From positions 46,471,491 to 46,535,490 of the forward strand of contig OX104130.1 in NCBI GenBank assembly GCA_944470555.2: 64,000 nucleotides of DNA. Direction: 5' to 3'. Source of the stretch: Heterobilharzia americana (Eukaryota; Platyhelminthes; Trematoda; Strigeidida; Schistosomatidae). The notes below the pieces were generated by a model. It did not search any database and had not been told where the DNA came from. It saw only the letters and a list, made by a program, of their open reading frames with translations. Below are positions 1 through 12,887 of the stretch, piece by piece (positions within the stretch are counted from its first letter, which is position 1; the number at the start of each line of letters is the position of its first letter). Made by a program: the position numbers and the translations under genes.

Positions 1-1973
1 CCTTCCAGACTTTCTGCAATGGTGATGTGAGCATGTCCGCTGTTGTCTCTGCATCTGCTCTCAGTGCTTCTGGCTGGATTCCATCTGGTCCTGCTGCTTT
101 TCCGATTTTCAGTAGCTTTATGGCATTCAGGACTTCACTTCTGCCTTTGTCGGAGGGCATGTGTTCACTGGTAGTTCTGTGGCTGGGCTGCATGTGGTAT
201 TTGTGGACGAGTTGTAGGTGGTGGTTGATTCAAGGGTTTTCTGAATTGGTCAGCCCATCGTTTCCTTCGTTGCTCCTCTTTGGTAACTAGCTTTCCTTCA
301 CTATCTTTCATTGGTTTCGTCTGAGTTGATCTCTTCCCTACCAGATAGCAACCTGGTTATTTGATATAATGTTGGCTGGTCTCTATCTCTCCTACCTACA
401 GCCTACTCCTCTTCAGTTGCAAGTGTATCGTAGAAGTGTCTTTTGTCTTTACGCGCACTCTTATTCACTTCGTTGTCCAGTGTAGTGTTTTATCAGTTGT
501 GTTCACTTCCTCTTCTCGTCGTTCATCTTTGCACTGCTTCATCTGCTTCACCATCCTCCTCCCCCTGTCCTATCAGCTTCCATGTGTCCATCGAGATCCA
601 TTCCTTGTCTCGCCTCATCTCGTCTTGCTGCTTCCTCCTTCGTAACACGGTTATCAAGGCTTCCTTCCACGTCTCCTCCGAGGAGTCTTAGTGTTCTTCC
701 ACGCAGGTTCGCACAGCAATGTTGCCTAATGTCTCCCACTTTTCCTGATAGTTGACTGGTGTGAAGATGTCCTTTGTAGCTTCGTGCTTGAGTTCAGTTT
801 CTGTTCTGGGTGCTGAACGTGAACTGTGGTCTATCACCAACTTCTTTCAAGGCTTTCAACTTGATTTTGAAAGTGGGTTCTTTGCACTAGATAGTGCTTG
901 GTGTAAACCTACATCTGCTCCTCTTCGTGATCTCATCTTGTGTCCAGTAGGTTGACTGTGTCTCCACTTTCTTCAGATTGAAATGAATTCGATCTGACCT
1001 TTAGTGCAGTGTGTCCATCTGGTGAAATCAAATCCATGTCCCTTTGTGGATATCCTTGTGCTTGAACACACCGCCTGACTCCAATCACCAAATCGTTGAA
1101 TGCACAGAATTCTGCAAACAATTCTCCATTCTTGTTCATCACCTCACCGAGCACTTCTCGACCCATGGTCACTTCTCTTCCTGTGTTGTCCGCTCCCAGT
1201 TTGGCATTCATATCACCCCACCCCTTCGAATTTTGATGTGGCCAACTGGGGTGTGGTCTTGTCCAGAGTTGGTTGTAGTTGTCTGTAGAATTCCTCTCCT
1301 CCTCCTCCTCCTCCTTCTCTTCATCTACATTATTTGTAGATGCGTAGCACTGTGTGATTGCGACTTTCCTTCCTTCTCACTTGAATCCATCTTGCTGTCA
1401 TGATGCTGATCCTGGAGGAGGAGATTGGTTCCCACTGCATGAGAGAGAGCCATCGATGCTCTTGAGGGTGGGACAGCATGATATCCACTCGAAAACTCAG
1501 TGTGCTGTTCTCGTGTTTGTCACTTGGGTGACAGTATCGGAGTAGATTATTGATTCTCCAGTTGACAGTTTGGAGAGTCCGTTTCCATTCCATCTGCAGA
1601 TTCCTTGCAGATTCCAAGCACTTCCACTGCATACCTTCTCATCTGCTTTGCAATCTGGGCTGCCTTATAGGTTTCAGGCATAGTGCAGACATTCCATATC
1701 CTCTTGTTCACTTTCGCTTTCATCGAGAGAGAGAGAAGACTCATCGGTCCACTGGCTTCTTGAAATCTTTCACCAACCGGCATCATTTCGTCCCTCTGAT
1801 TGTAGCGAGGAATGAGTTTATTCTTATTTTGTATATTTTATTTGCTCTTTGAACTTTGTTTAGCGGTTGGATTGGTTTTGTGGGGTGGGGCTGCAAGCCC
1901 TACGCCCAACCTTCTCTCTTTATCTGGGCTTATGCTCGGCTAGTTACTAGTTCGCTGGTTAACCTTTTGATTT
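1..1973 (-). mobile_element. RTE-clade retrotransposon, degenerate copy A1 (cut by window edge)
   Basis: Reads 5' to 3' on the minus strand, with its 5' end near 1973 and its 3' part beyond the window start. Minus-strand fragments match the intact element at 40185-43407: the endonuclease stretch with NAKLG, TGRE, MGRE and FAEFCAFNDLVIG near 1211-1080, the SPDGHT motif near 1020, and the start of the RT region (RT block with APE-like spacing) near 130-30. The frame is broken repeatedly, often by small tandem duplications; one example is a repeated GGAATCTGCA unit near 1595-1620. From position 1 to about 1900 it is nearly base-for-base the same as 10852-12740. It cannot make an enzyme. The retrotransposon clade is confident; the exact family name is not. 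Confidence 0.85.
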
Positions 1974-4900
1974 AGTGTAGATTACTGGTTTAGTTATATT
2001 TTTTTTCGATTTTTAAAGATTAGGGTTTCTTAGTTTTCGTGCGAAATTTTCGCTCCATATTTTCATTTTGATAAATAAGTATTTTGTGAATAAAGTTGAT
2101 TGAGTCGAATATTTTTTTTCATTTCAGCAATTTCGCGTCTTGGAATTATTTCGACCACATAATGTACACAGTTTTTGCACGTTAACAGCGAATTCATCAT
2201 TCGGCTGACAATGGGGTTTGGTAAATTTGCATATATATGAAATGTTTGACGGATAGAAACCTTCGTGCACAATGAATCTGCATTGAACCACACTGTAAAA
2301 TTACTTAGAATGTTTTCTTAACTTACATCTACAAGATTCAAGAAGGAATCCTTCATGGGGTGTCGTATGACTTTATGTATAGGTTCTAACTTTTTTAAGC
2401 TAACGAGTGACCTTGTGATGATAGGCTTTAATCATGAAGAGCTCTGATTAACGTACCTTCGGCAGACTATATATGTATAATGCACGCAAAGCCGTCACGG
2501 TTTTAGATCATTTTACGCAGAGTCGTCAGTCAGTTTCTTTTTTATCAGCTTTCTGAGTGTAGTTGTGATTCGTTTTTTGTTGGATCAATCTTATCTTCAC
2601 CTCTATTTTCCTGCTTGAATCTCAAGTCGTAAGTAAGAATCAAATTATCGTAATAATACAATCTTCTCCGTTGATCAACACATCTGAGCCTTTATCTGGC
2701 CGTGGTTCCACCAAGTTTTCATGCATTATTGATGTTTCATATTACCATGTAACGCACTTAAGACAAATTTTCCAATTGTGCTTTTGGTGAAATAAGGTAT
2801 TGGTTCGTGGTGAACTTAGATAGAAGACGGCACCTTTTACTATAATTCATCGGATGCAAATCCTCGCATAATCTGTTTAAAGAAGGCTGGACAAGGAAGT
2901 TAAATACACCTTTTTGGATTTATTTTTTATATCTTTGACATTTTAATTTTGATTATTTTCCTAAAGAAGCTCGTACCAGACTTTTGTGCGGAACGTTGGA
3001 AGTTGATTTCAAACACACTGACTTAAACAAATGCAATCTTTATCTAATTTTATGCAAACACTTTGAATGAACTCATGCAAATCGCTAACCACTTAAATTT
3101 TGAACATCTGGGTTAAAGCCAACGTAAACTAATTTTTAGATGTTTGAAGGAATCCGTAATTGATTGATTATTTCCTAATATCTGTTGCACTTATATGATA
3201 ACATTATTAAATCTATTTCGTCAGAGTGAAAGAAATGTTGCATAACCTTGTCATATGTGAACAGGAACAACGAGTTTTAGGTTAAGTCTACAGTAACATA
3301 TTAGTAGATCGTCAGCAGCTTTATCCTAAACAGCAGAGATATGATAAGATGTCAGAATTCATATTTCGAGTTTATATTTTTGATTTCTTCTGGCTGTCGG
3401 TTAACTCATATAGTTCCGGGAAAAATGTGCCAAAGGCAGATGAATAAATAAAAACTTTCTTTACTGTTGTTTTTGTCTTTTAATGCTGTACACTTGTAAT
3501 TATTTCCTTAACAGTGAAGTTTTTAAATGAATAACAAAACTGAATTGTGCCATGATCTTAGTGTTCGATTTGCACATTAGAGATGATTTAAAATTACAGA
3601 GTAATGCGAAAATTGTCCAACAATGTAAAGAATGAACGTTGTCTGGCTTGTCGATAAATGCGAGAAAAACGAAGACTAAGGTGGTTGTGAGGGCAATAAC
3701 ATTTCATCAAATAATTATGAACGATGAGTACTTCAGATGTTTTGTAGGGTCCTGGCAAAATAAGAGACTGAAAAAACTACTTCGGCTCGAAACGATGAAC
3801 TGAGATCGCTTTTGACGTGTAGAAGTTACAAAACCACAGTTCTTTCAGACTATTTTTAAAACAGACAATGGTCGAACTACAGTGACATAACTAACTAGGT
3901 GTCCCATTATCAAACTCTTGAATGACTTGCACAATTCTATGCGACTGCAAAAGCAAGTAAACATATCAGCGCATCACAGTGACCTTGTGGTGCCACGTTA
4001 TTAGTTAGGAAGGTCTAAATAAGCATGCAGTGAAGTGCTTTTAAACACCTGGTTGCTAGTGTTCAGTGGTTTTCATAGCTTAATGGGTTTCATTGTGATC
4101 ACGTGACTCATGTCTTATTCTTTTCTTCCCACTTGCAATATATGCCAGTAAATTGGCTGACTAATAACGACGCATTTGTAATCGTCGAGAGTACTGACTT
4201 TGTGTGGATTTCGTTTTCTAAAGTGACATAAAAATAGCCGACCAGATGTTTTAAACTGTATGAGTACGTGAAACAAATTCAATCATTATTGTTCATCCAG
4301 CTAAAATGAAATAAACATTTGTAGTAATTATATTTATAGTTTCATCTTGTTGAGGTCAGTATTAAAAATTAGAGGGTAACTGAGAGATGCAGAACATAAC
4401 TTTCCAATAACTTTAGGATACACCAAGCTTCAAAATAGCTTGCCAATGGAATAAGTTTAGCTATGTGGCGAAAATTAGTGAAGGAAGAACAAGTAAACTA
4501 TTTCCTTTCACATTCGACGGGTTTGCATCACAAATCGAAACTCGTCTCATAAATGATTTAACTTTTTGCTTGAAAAATTTGAAGATAACAATCCTGCGGC
4601 AAAACTAGTACGGCGTAAGGCATTTCGAGTTTGTGAATTATCAGAATTGACTAGTAAGACGTTTTTCGAAAATAAAGCCTATATCCCTAATAATATCTAG
4701 TCTCAGTCATATGTTTCCTACTATTTATTTCCATAAACTCGGAAATTCAGACTAAGAATTATTCGGACAATGTTTTGCTTATGCTCTTAAATGTTGACAA
4801 ACATGGTAAAGCCACATTGCTTGCGGGTTATTTTCGTTTCTTACCACTTAAATTTATAAAACAAATAAATGATAGAAGCAGTACGTGAAAATACTGAAGA

Positions 4901-7900
4901 ATTTCAAAGGATTGTTACACAGGAAGGCGACTACTTTTTACCACTTTCTAATGCTTCATTACTGATGTTACACTGTAGCCGAATAACATAAGTTCACTTT
5001 GAAAATGTGTTGCTCAGTTGTTGATCAAACACTTAAATCTTTCCCGGAGCATGCATTACTTCAGTTTATCAATAAATTACTTTGAAGTTTACCAGTTGTG
5101 TAAATGGTGTCACGTCTATGAAGACGTTTTGCTTTCTTGGTAAAAAAAATCTAAAATATAAAGACGTTCAAATGAGTGAAACAGTAGTTCTTGAATATTG
5201 TTTTGGTGACTCAAATCCGATGAACATAAGTAAAGTACCAGATGAAAGATATCATGATCGAATGTACCATAAAACTCTGTTTCTTTTTAATAAAATTCGC
5301 TTGGTGATAGCTTGCAGAACAATCCAGAAAGCGCAGGTTTTCTTTTCAGAGACTTGGCTGACTGAACGTACATTGTAGTAACAGTCTTGCAACTGAGTTT
5401 GTAGTTTCTAACTATTGGTTTTTGATAAGAGACAAAGTGCCTATACTATCACTCACTTGAATGAAAGTCCAGACGACGAATCTCAGAGAAGGAAAACCCC
5501 TTTTCATTGACTTCTGCTCTAGACATTTTATGCACCAAATTGTAGTTTGGTGAATCCTGAAAATTTACCAGGCCACGTTACAAGAGCCAATATTCTGGCG
5601 GAATTTCATCAAATGACTTTACTACAGCAAAGAGAGATAGCGTTTTAAATTGGAAACGTTGAATTTCTTGCTATGCAGAGAGTATGGGAGAGCCTCCTCC
5701 ATTTTTGCACTCATTATCGCATATTTTGGCTGATCATAAAACGTTCGATAAAACCGTTTCTGCTATTCCAGCCTTCTTATGATTTACCTGCAAAGTTTAT
5801 TGGTCCATTGCATCTATTTACGTAAGCAGCCCAATGTCTATTCCCTTCAACCCTATCAAGTCTGTCTATGCAGAGAAAAATGTAATTTTCTTCTCATTAT
5901 CGCACTTGGAAATTTCAAAAAACCTTAACAAAAACCTATACCAGAATTCTATCTCACATCATCACAAACGTTCCTGAGTGTTTGAATTATAATGCTTTTA
6001 ATTCAATTTAGAATATTTAATGTACGGAATCTCCATTTTCAGTGTTTAACTTTGGAGTCACCTTTCTCAGACTTTTAAGGAAGTCACTATTATCTTAGGC
6101 TAGCACTTTTCACCTCAGTCATTTTTATTGTCTATCTTTATCATTCAGTGTCGATCAGACAAACACTCGACTTTTTCTTAAAAATGTATCTTAGGAATTG
6201 AAACAATAATTCTTATAAATGACTCAGTGAAAGCTTGAGCCGGAAACCTGTTCTTGTTTTCATATTTTATCTTGCTTTTATTGTTTTCATGGGTTATCAA
6301 ATTGTTTTGTACTTCATCTCTGGGATAAACAGTGATTAGTTCACTATCAAAAAAAAAACACCTAAAATAAGTGAATAACAGGACATTTTTTCGCTTCTTG
6401 CATGTGGGCATAAATGTCTACATCTCACCATGTGAATCGGTACAGGTGATCAATGAAGGTGTTAATGTAAGCTAGAGACTTTGAAACTGTGACTGAATAT
6501 TGGTATGGGCAACAGGATGCTGATCGCTTTTACATAACCACGAAAATTTCAGCAATTTATGTGGCTTCCAAATTTGTTTTGATGTTGGTGAATTGAGACC
6601 AACTGATTTCATAGAGAATATACTTTTAAAGATTCATCATTCAAGCAATGAAACGTCGGTGGGATTCCAACTCGAATTCTTCGGTTGTGAATGGTCGGAG
6701 CATTTTCCATGTACTTGCTTATTCACAATGGTAAACACAGTAAATCCACCTTAGTTTGAAATACAGTTAGGTTGCCTTTGTCTATCTGGTTACTTATATG
6801 TATTTTAACGTCATACTGGTAAGCCGTAAATAAATAAATGTTAGTTGACTCAAGTATTTGAACACTTAATCCGTTTTTAGGTTAACCAAGTAGCTTGAAA
6901 TAGTATAAAGTCCAATAAAGTTTACATTTCTAGTTCATAAGACCAAGAATGATACGTTTTCTACAACTCTATTTAATTGCTAATTGAAATGGTCAAAGTG
7001 GTAAACGTATGATGGTGATTTATGTATTTTTGAGGTGCATTATTTCAGTATACTCACTTTTCAATAGTGACTGTAGACAAACGAATTTTATTAGTATGGA
7101 TACTGAGATCAGTTTAAAATATTAATTATACTATTACTTAGAAGATTAGAAACCACCACTCTTAAAGGTAAAAGGGTACTAAAGTAATACCATTAGTGAT
7201 ACTTTAATATTTCTAGCAACAAGACTAGGTATATGTAACTTGGAAATGAGGACGTTAAATGTTCTGACGTTTCCTTCAAAAAAGATTTTGAGTCATAGCT
7301 TGTGGATTCTTTCATTTCGATATTAATATTTATTAAGATAGATTCCAGATCTTAAGGAATGCAGTTATCAAAATGTTATTCTTAATGTATGATCTAAACT
7401 TAGCGTATTTTTAGTTCATGTCAGAATGTCAGATGGTTTATAAAGCTTTGAGAAAAACGTTTTATGAAGGCAGAAAAAATGGTTTTCGTATTTGATAGAT
7501 CCATTCAAACGAATAAGCATTCATGAACATCTGGTAGAAATTGTGAATTATTCAAAGACAGTTTCCTGTCACAGACCAGATTTTAACGAATGTAGATAAA
7601 TAATGTGAAGTTAAAAGTAGGGTGGAAGGTAAGAAGTAAAAACAAGTGAATTGACTAAAATTATTATGCAAAATGATGTGGTTGTACCTACCTTTCCATA
7701 ATACTTCATTATAGTCTGGAGCAACAATTTTTCAGAGTGTAACCAACTACGTTCCTTTTGAGCACTGTTCTTTCTCAGATCGTCTGATAATTTTTACTGA
7801 GGCTCAGAACTATGAATTTCTCACAAATGTAGACTTTAATTTAAATTTTTAGGAAGGCTTCTGGGAAAACAGTTTTAATCACTAAAACGGGAATGCGATG

Positions 7901-9734
7901 ATAATTGTAAGTATTTCACCGTCCACGTTTTGAACTTATAAAAGGCATACAAACGAGGTTAACTGTACAACATAAACAGCTTTCGATGCTGTCATAATAC
8001 TTTTACGTTCAATGGAGCTCATGAGATCGATTCTATGTAATTCATACATTTCAGAACCACTTCATTTGTTTTACTACCGTCAATGAAATCATATCTTTTT
8101 AATTCTCAGCTAACATCGTCCAAAGGTTTTCAACGAACCTATTTTACTATGAATGTTTCCTTTGGATATTCCGAATAACTCAGAAAAACGCTTTTTGTAA
8201 AAATTCGGCATTATGTATGAGTTGCATTTCATATTAGAACCTCAGTTTAAAGCAAACTGAATAAAACTTGCAAATTACAGTAGGAAATACGTTTGAAGTT
8301 TGTTTTTTATGTACTTAAAATGTATGTATACAAAACTAGTCAAAAATGACTTGTCACTTTCACATTTGTACTGACATTGTTAAAAATTCATATTTACTGT
8401 TAGTTGAAAGAATTTATTCAGGAAATAATATCTGTATTCCATATCAACTGAATAGCATTTATGATACCAGGAAATGTGAAAATGTTTTTTTACTGAGGTA
8501 GGAGTAGAAAGTTCCTAAAATATATTTGCTAAAAAGAGCGAACCCATAGTTAAAACGGTTTCCGGTGTCAATCAAATCAGACGGAATGATTAAAATTGAC
8601 AAAAATTTAGTATTGTGAAGCTACTGGCGGTCATCCTTTCAAAAACGTTGCATCGCTTGACAAAAGTGTAGGCCTGGGAACTGAAAATAGGGTTCCCTCC
8701 TAAAACATATTTTGGAAAACACAAGTCAGTACTTTTCTGTAAATTTATTTTTCAGCGGAGTATTCTAGCAGAAACCCTGGTTACACAAAATGAATATGAG
8801 TACTTAAATTTTTACTATACCTAAAAAGCTGAAGTTACAATAGCAAACTCAATCCAAGCATAATTACCACAATTAATTTTTAACGTTCACTTCAAAGTCT
8901 AACGCCTTATTTTTCATTACCGCAATGGCTGAATGAAGTTGTAAAACAGTAGTTTTTCTAACTATCGACCTCTCCTACCAGATTAATACAAACTAACTTT
9001 AGTCTCCAAACTACCACTTTAATTTTCTGTATATTACTTTTATATAATTAATTTGCTAATTCTTAAAGTGTTAAATTTTTTTAATCACGGTTCTGAAATG
9101 CTGCAAAATTAGTCTTGAGATAATTTAATCCTTGCAGTGAAATTTTTATAAGTGATAACCTATATCGGGGAAAACTTTAAGCAAACGATTGAAAAGTATG
9201 CTTTCTTAATTTCAAAATGATTTATTCCTTCGGAGAAGTGTTTTGTCTAACGATATTCCATTATTATGAAGACTACAGATAAATTCTCCAATGGTATTAC
9301 CCTGTTTACACATGAAACAAGTGTACTTATAGATAAACAGAAGTTCCTGAACTTTCTAACCAGAAAGGAAATAGTCTTCAACATAAACGTACCCCAAAAA
9401 CAAAGAAAACAAAAAATGACAATTCAAGTATTCGCTTTACTTCATTTCTGATGATAAAAGAATATGGTTCAGGTTAAAATTGCACATTTATGCACCTTCA
9501 GTTTGAGACAAAGATCAGAATTCTAAGGTGGCCCTATGGCTTTATATCTTTATTAGAGTACCACATAAAGAGAATAGTCTCGGCTAGGTAACTAAATTTT
9601 TGTTCCATTTAATACTGCATAAACAAAAAGGATAAATTTCATTAGAAAAAATAATACATTTCAAAAGACTTCGTAAAATTTCTATGCAAGCTGGATTTTG
9701 GGATTAGGATTTGAACTATAAATGAAAAAGGAAG
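1974..9734. other. AT-rich non-coding stretch, no supported gene
   Basis: Open frames here are all under about 100 codons, lack recognisable motifs and fit chance in AT-rich DNA (for example 5082-5378 plus and 6178-6411 minus). I saw no RNA gene, long repeat or retroelement motif. It may be intergenic or intronic. Confidence 0.6.
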
Positions 9735-10624
9735 CGGTTGATGAATATCTGTAGTTTGTTGGAAATCTATTTCGTGATGCGCCAAGTCTCTGAGCCATTC
9801 AGAAGCACTGACTTGACTGAATTGGTGTTGAAAATCCGGATCTTGTTCACGCTTTATGCTGAGTGCAGTAGATCTCCACACTCGTTTCAGGTTAGTGAAC
9901 GTCTGTCTTGCAGGCTTTCCGATCCTGGCTTTGACGTCCTCGTCTGTGCGCATGTAGTTGAAACGATGCTGCCCTGTGTAGGTAGTTAGGTGAAGGAGAC
10001 TACTTCCTTTAGGTTTCTCCCGTTGATGGTGATTGGAGCTTGTTGTTATTATTGGTTGGGTATCTTCATCACCTCCGTCTTCTCTACGTTCACCTGAAGT
10101 GCCGTCTTCGCTACCCTGCCCTGCCTCTTCTGTCAACTTGTTAGTTTTCGCCTGTAGATATTCAACTTTGTGTGACATTAGACACAGGTCACCGTTGGCG
10201 AAATCCAAATCTTCCAGGTTCCTCTCTCCGGTCCGGCCAGCGCACCCCCCTCTTCTCGCTCTTCACTGTTTGTTGCATGATCGAGTCCACTACAGTCAGG
10301 AATATCAATGGTAATAGTAAACAGCCTTGTTTTACTCCTGTCTTCAAAAGCGTCACTGAGCTTCCCATTGTGAATCACTCGGCATGTAGCATGTAGCATC
10401 ATATAACATGTAGCTATTGAAAGAGGTTGATAAATATTTGTGGCACTAAAACCGTAGTGTTGAAGCAGCTGCCTGCCAAATTACTTCTCGGTCGACAGCT
10501 TGATCGAATGCCTTTTCAAAGTTGATGGAGTTGAGGTAGAGTTGAGTTGACTGCCATTCTACGCTCTGTTCCATGATGATGCGAAGCGTTGCAATTTGGT
10601 CCGCACATGATTTGTTCTTCCTTC

Positions 10625-10651
10625 AGCCAGCCAGCCAGGCAGCCAGCCAGC
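10625..10651. repeat. CAGC/CAGG short tandem repeat inside RTE copy A2
   Basis: A run of CAGC-like units sits where the intact RTE element encodes the RPEQAGFRKY motif of the reverse transcriptase. The intact element has a single GCCTGCCTG here, so this is an expansion inside former coding sequence. Confidence 0.8.
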
Positions 10652-10826
10652 CTGTTCGGGTTGTATTTTGAATCCAGCGCATTGTTTAGTCTCTCCGAAA
10701 TGATGTGGCATAACCTTTTGATTCGGGTGGACAGCAGCATGATTCCGTGCCACTCTCGCAAAGACTTAGGTCGCCCCTCTTCAGAAGTTTGACAAAGTAG
10801 CCCTTCGCTAAATCAATCACTAGGTA

Positions 10827-10858
10827 CCTTTCCTTCCTTCCTTCCTTCCTTCCTTCCA
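10827..10858. repeat. (TTCC)n microsatellite inside RTE copy A2
   Basis: About seven CTTC/TTCC units in the part of the former RT frame where the intact element has only CTTCTCTTCCCTCC. Its end coincides with the point where the sequence becomes collinear with window position 1. Confidence 0.9.
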
Positions 10859-12849
10859 GACTTTCTGCAATGGTGATGTGAGCATGTCCGCTGTTGTCTC
10901 TGCATCTGCTCTCAGTGCTTCTGGCTGGATTCCATCTGGTCCTGCTGCTTTTCCGATTTTCAGTAGCTTTATGGCATTCAGGACTTCACTTCTGCCTTTG
11001 TCGGAGGGCATGTGTTCACTGGTAGTTCTGTGGCTGGGCTGCATGTGGTATTTGTGGACGAGTTGTAGGTGGTGGTTGATTCAAGGGTTTTCTGAATTGG
11101 TCAGCCCATCGTTTCCTTCGTTGCTCCTCTTTGGTAACTAGCTTTCCTTCACTATCTTTCATTGGTTTCGTCTGAGTTGATCTCTTCCCTACCAGATAGC
11201 AACCTGGTTATTTGATATAATGTTGGCTGGTCTCTATCTCTCCTACCTACAGCCTACTCCTCTTCAGTTGCAAGTGTATCGTAGAAGTGTCTTTTGTCTT
11301 TACGCGCACTCTTATTCACTTCGTTGTCCAGTGTAGTGTTTTATCAGTTGTGTTCACTTCCTCTTCTCGTCGTTCATCTTTGCACTGCTTCATCTGCTTC
11401 ACCATCCTCCTCCCCCTGTCCTATCAGCTTCCATGTGTCCATCGAGATCCATTCCTTGTCTCGCCTCATCTCGTCTTGCTGCTTCCTCCTTCGTAACACG
11501 GTTATCAAGGCTTCCTTCCACGTCTCCTCCGAGGAGTCTTAGTGTTCTTCCACGCAGGTTCGCACAGCAATGTTGCCTAATGTCTCCCACTTTTCCTGAT
11601 AGTTGACTGGTGTGAAGATGTCCTTTGTAGCTTCGTGCTTGAGTTCAGTTTCTGTTCTGGGTGCTGAACGTGAACTGTGGTCTATCACCAACTTCTTTCA
11701 AGGCTTTCAACTTGATTTTGAAAGTGGGTTCTTTGCACTAGATAGTGCTTGGTGTAAACCTACATCTGCTCCTCTTCGTGATCTCATCTTGTGTCCAGTA
11801 GGTTGACTGTGTCTCCACTTTCTTCAGATTGAAATGAATTCGATCTGACCTTTAGTGCAGTGTGTCCATCTGGTGAAATCAAATCCATGTCCCTTTGTGG
11901 ATATCCTTGTGCTTGAACACACCGCCTGACTCCAATCACCAAATCGTTGAATGCACAGAATTCTGCAAACAATTCTCCATTCTTGTTCATCACCTCACCG
12001 AGCACTTCTCGACCCATGGTCACTTCTCTTCCTGTGTTGTCCGCTCCCAGTTTGGCATTCATATCACCCCACCCCTTCGAATTTTGATGTGGCCAACTGG
12101 GGTGTGGTCTTGTCCAGAGTTGGTTGTAGTTGTCTGTAGAATTCCTCCTCCTCCTCCTCTTCATCTACATTATTTGTAGATGCGTAGCACTGTGTGATTG
12201 CGACTTTCCTTCCTTCTCACTTGAATCCATCTTGCTGTCATGATGCTGATCCTGGAGGAGGAGATTGGTTCCCACTGCATGAGAGAGAGCCATCGATGCT
12301 CTTGAGGGTGGGACAGCATGATATCCACTCGAAAACTCAGTGTGCTGTTCTCGTGTTTGTCACTTGGGTGACAGTATCGGAGTAGATTATTGATTCTCCA
12401 GTTGACAGTTTGGAGAGTCCGTTTCCATTCCATCTGCAGATTCCTTGCAGATTCCAAGCACTTCCACTGCATACCTTCTCATCTGCTTTGCAATCTGGGC
12501 TGCCTTATAGGTTTCAGGCATAGTGCAGACATTCCATATCCTCTTGTTCACTTTCGCTTTCATCGAGAGAGAGAGAAGACTCATCGGTCCACTGGCTTCT
12601 TGAAATCTTTCACCAACCGGCATCATTTCGTCCCTCTGATTGTAGCGAGGAATGAGTTTATTCTTATTTTGTATATTTTGTTTGCTCTTTGAACTTTGTT
12701 TAGCGGTTGGATTGGTTTTGTGGGGTGGGGTTGCAAGCCCTACGTCCAACCTTCTCTCTTTATCTGGGCTTAGGCCCGGCTATTAACTATTGAACTGGTC
12801 AAGCAGGCGAGGTTTCACTTTGTCTATACATGACGACAATATAGACGTG

Positions 12850-12887
12850 AATGTAATCGTTATGCTGACTAGCGTAACGATTACATT
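12850..12887. repeat. 16 bp inverted repeat (hairpin)
   Basis: AATGTAATCGTTATGC is followed after a six-base spacer by its near-perfect inverse, GCGTAACGATTACATT, with one mismatch. It lies about 30 bp outside the 5' end of RTE copy A2. No T-run follows it and no gene is nearby, so it is recorded only as a structural feature. Confidence 0.75.

Larger units (their letters stand above)
9735..12818 (-). mobile_element. RTE-clade retrotransposon, degenerate copy A2
   Basis: Minus-strand copy whose 5' end lies near 12818 (the conserved start reading CCTCGCCTG... on the minus strand). It runs through endonuclease remnants (12750-11790) and RT remnants (KAAGPDGI block near 10960-10920, DFAN-like remnant of the FADD region near 10200, YTG/GRKARQ-like stretch near 9900) and stops at about 9735. 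There it lacks the last roughly 370 bp present in the intact element (40185-40555). Loss of the 3' end is unusual, because target-primed reverse transcription starts at the 3' end. A later deletion or recombination is therefore likely. Many frameshifts are present, including simple-repeat expansions at 10625-10651 and 10827-10858. Not functional. Confidence 0.85.
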
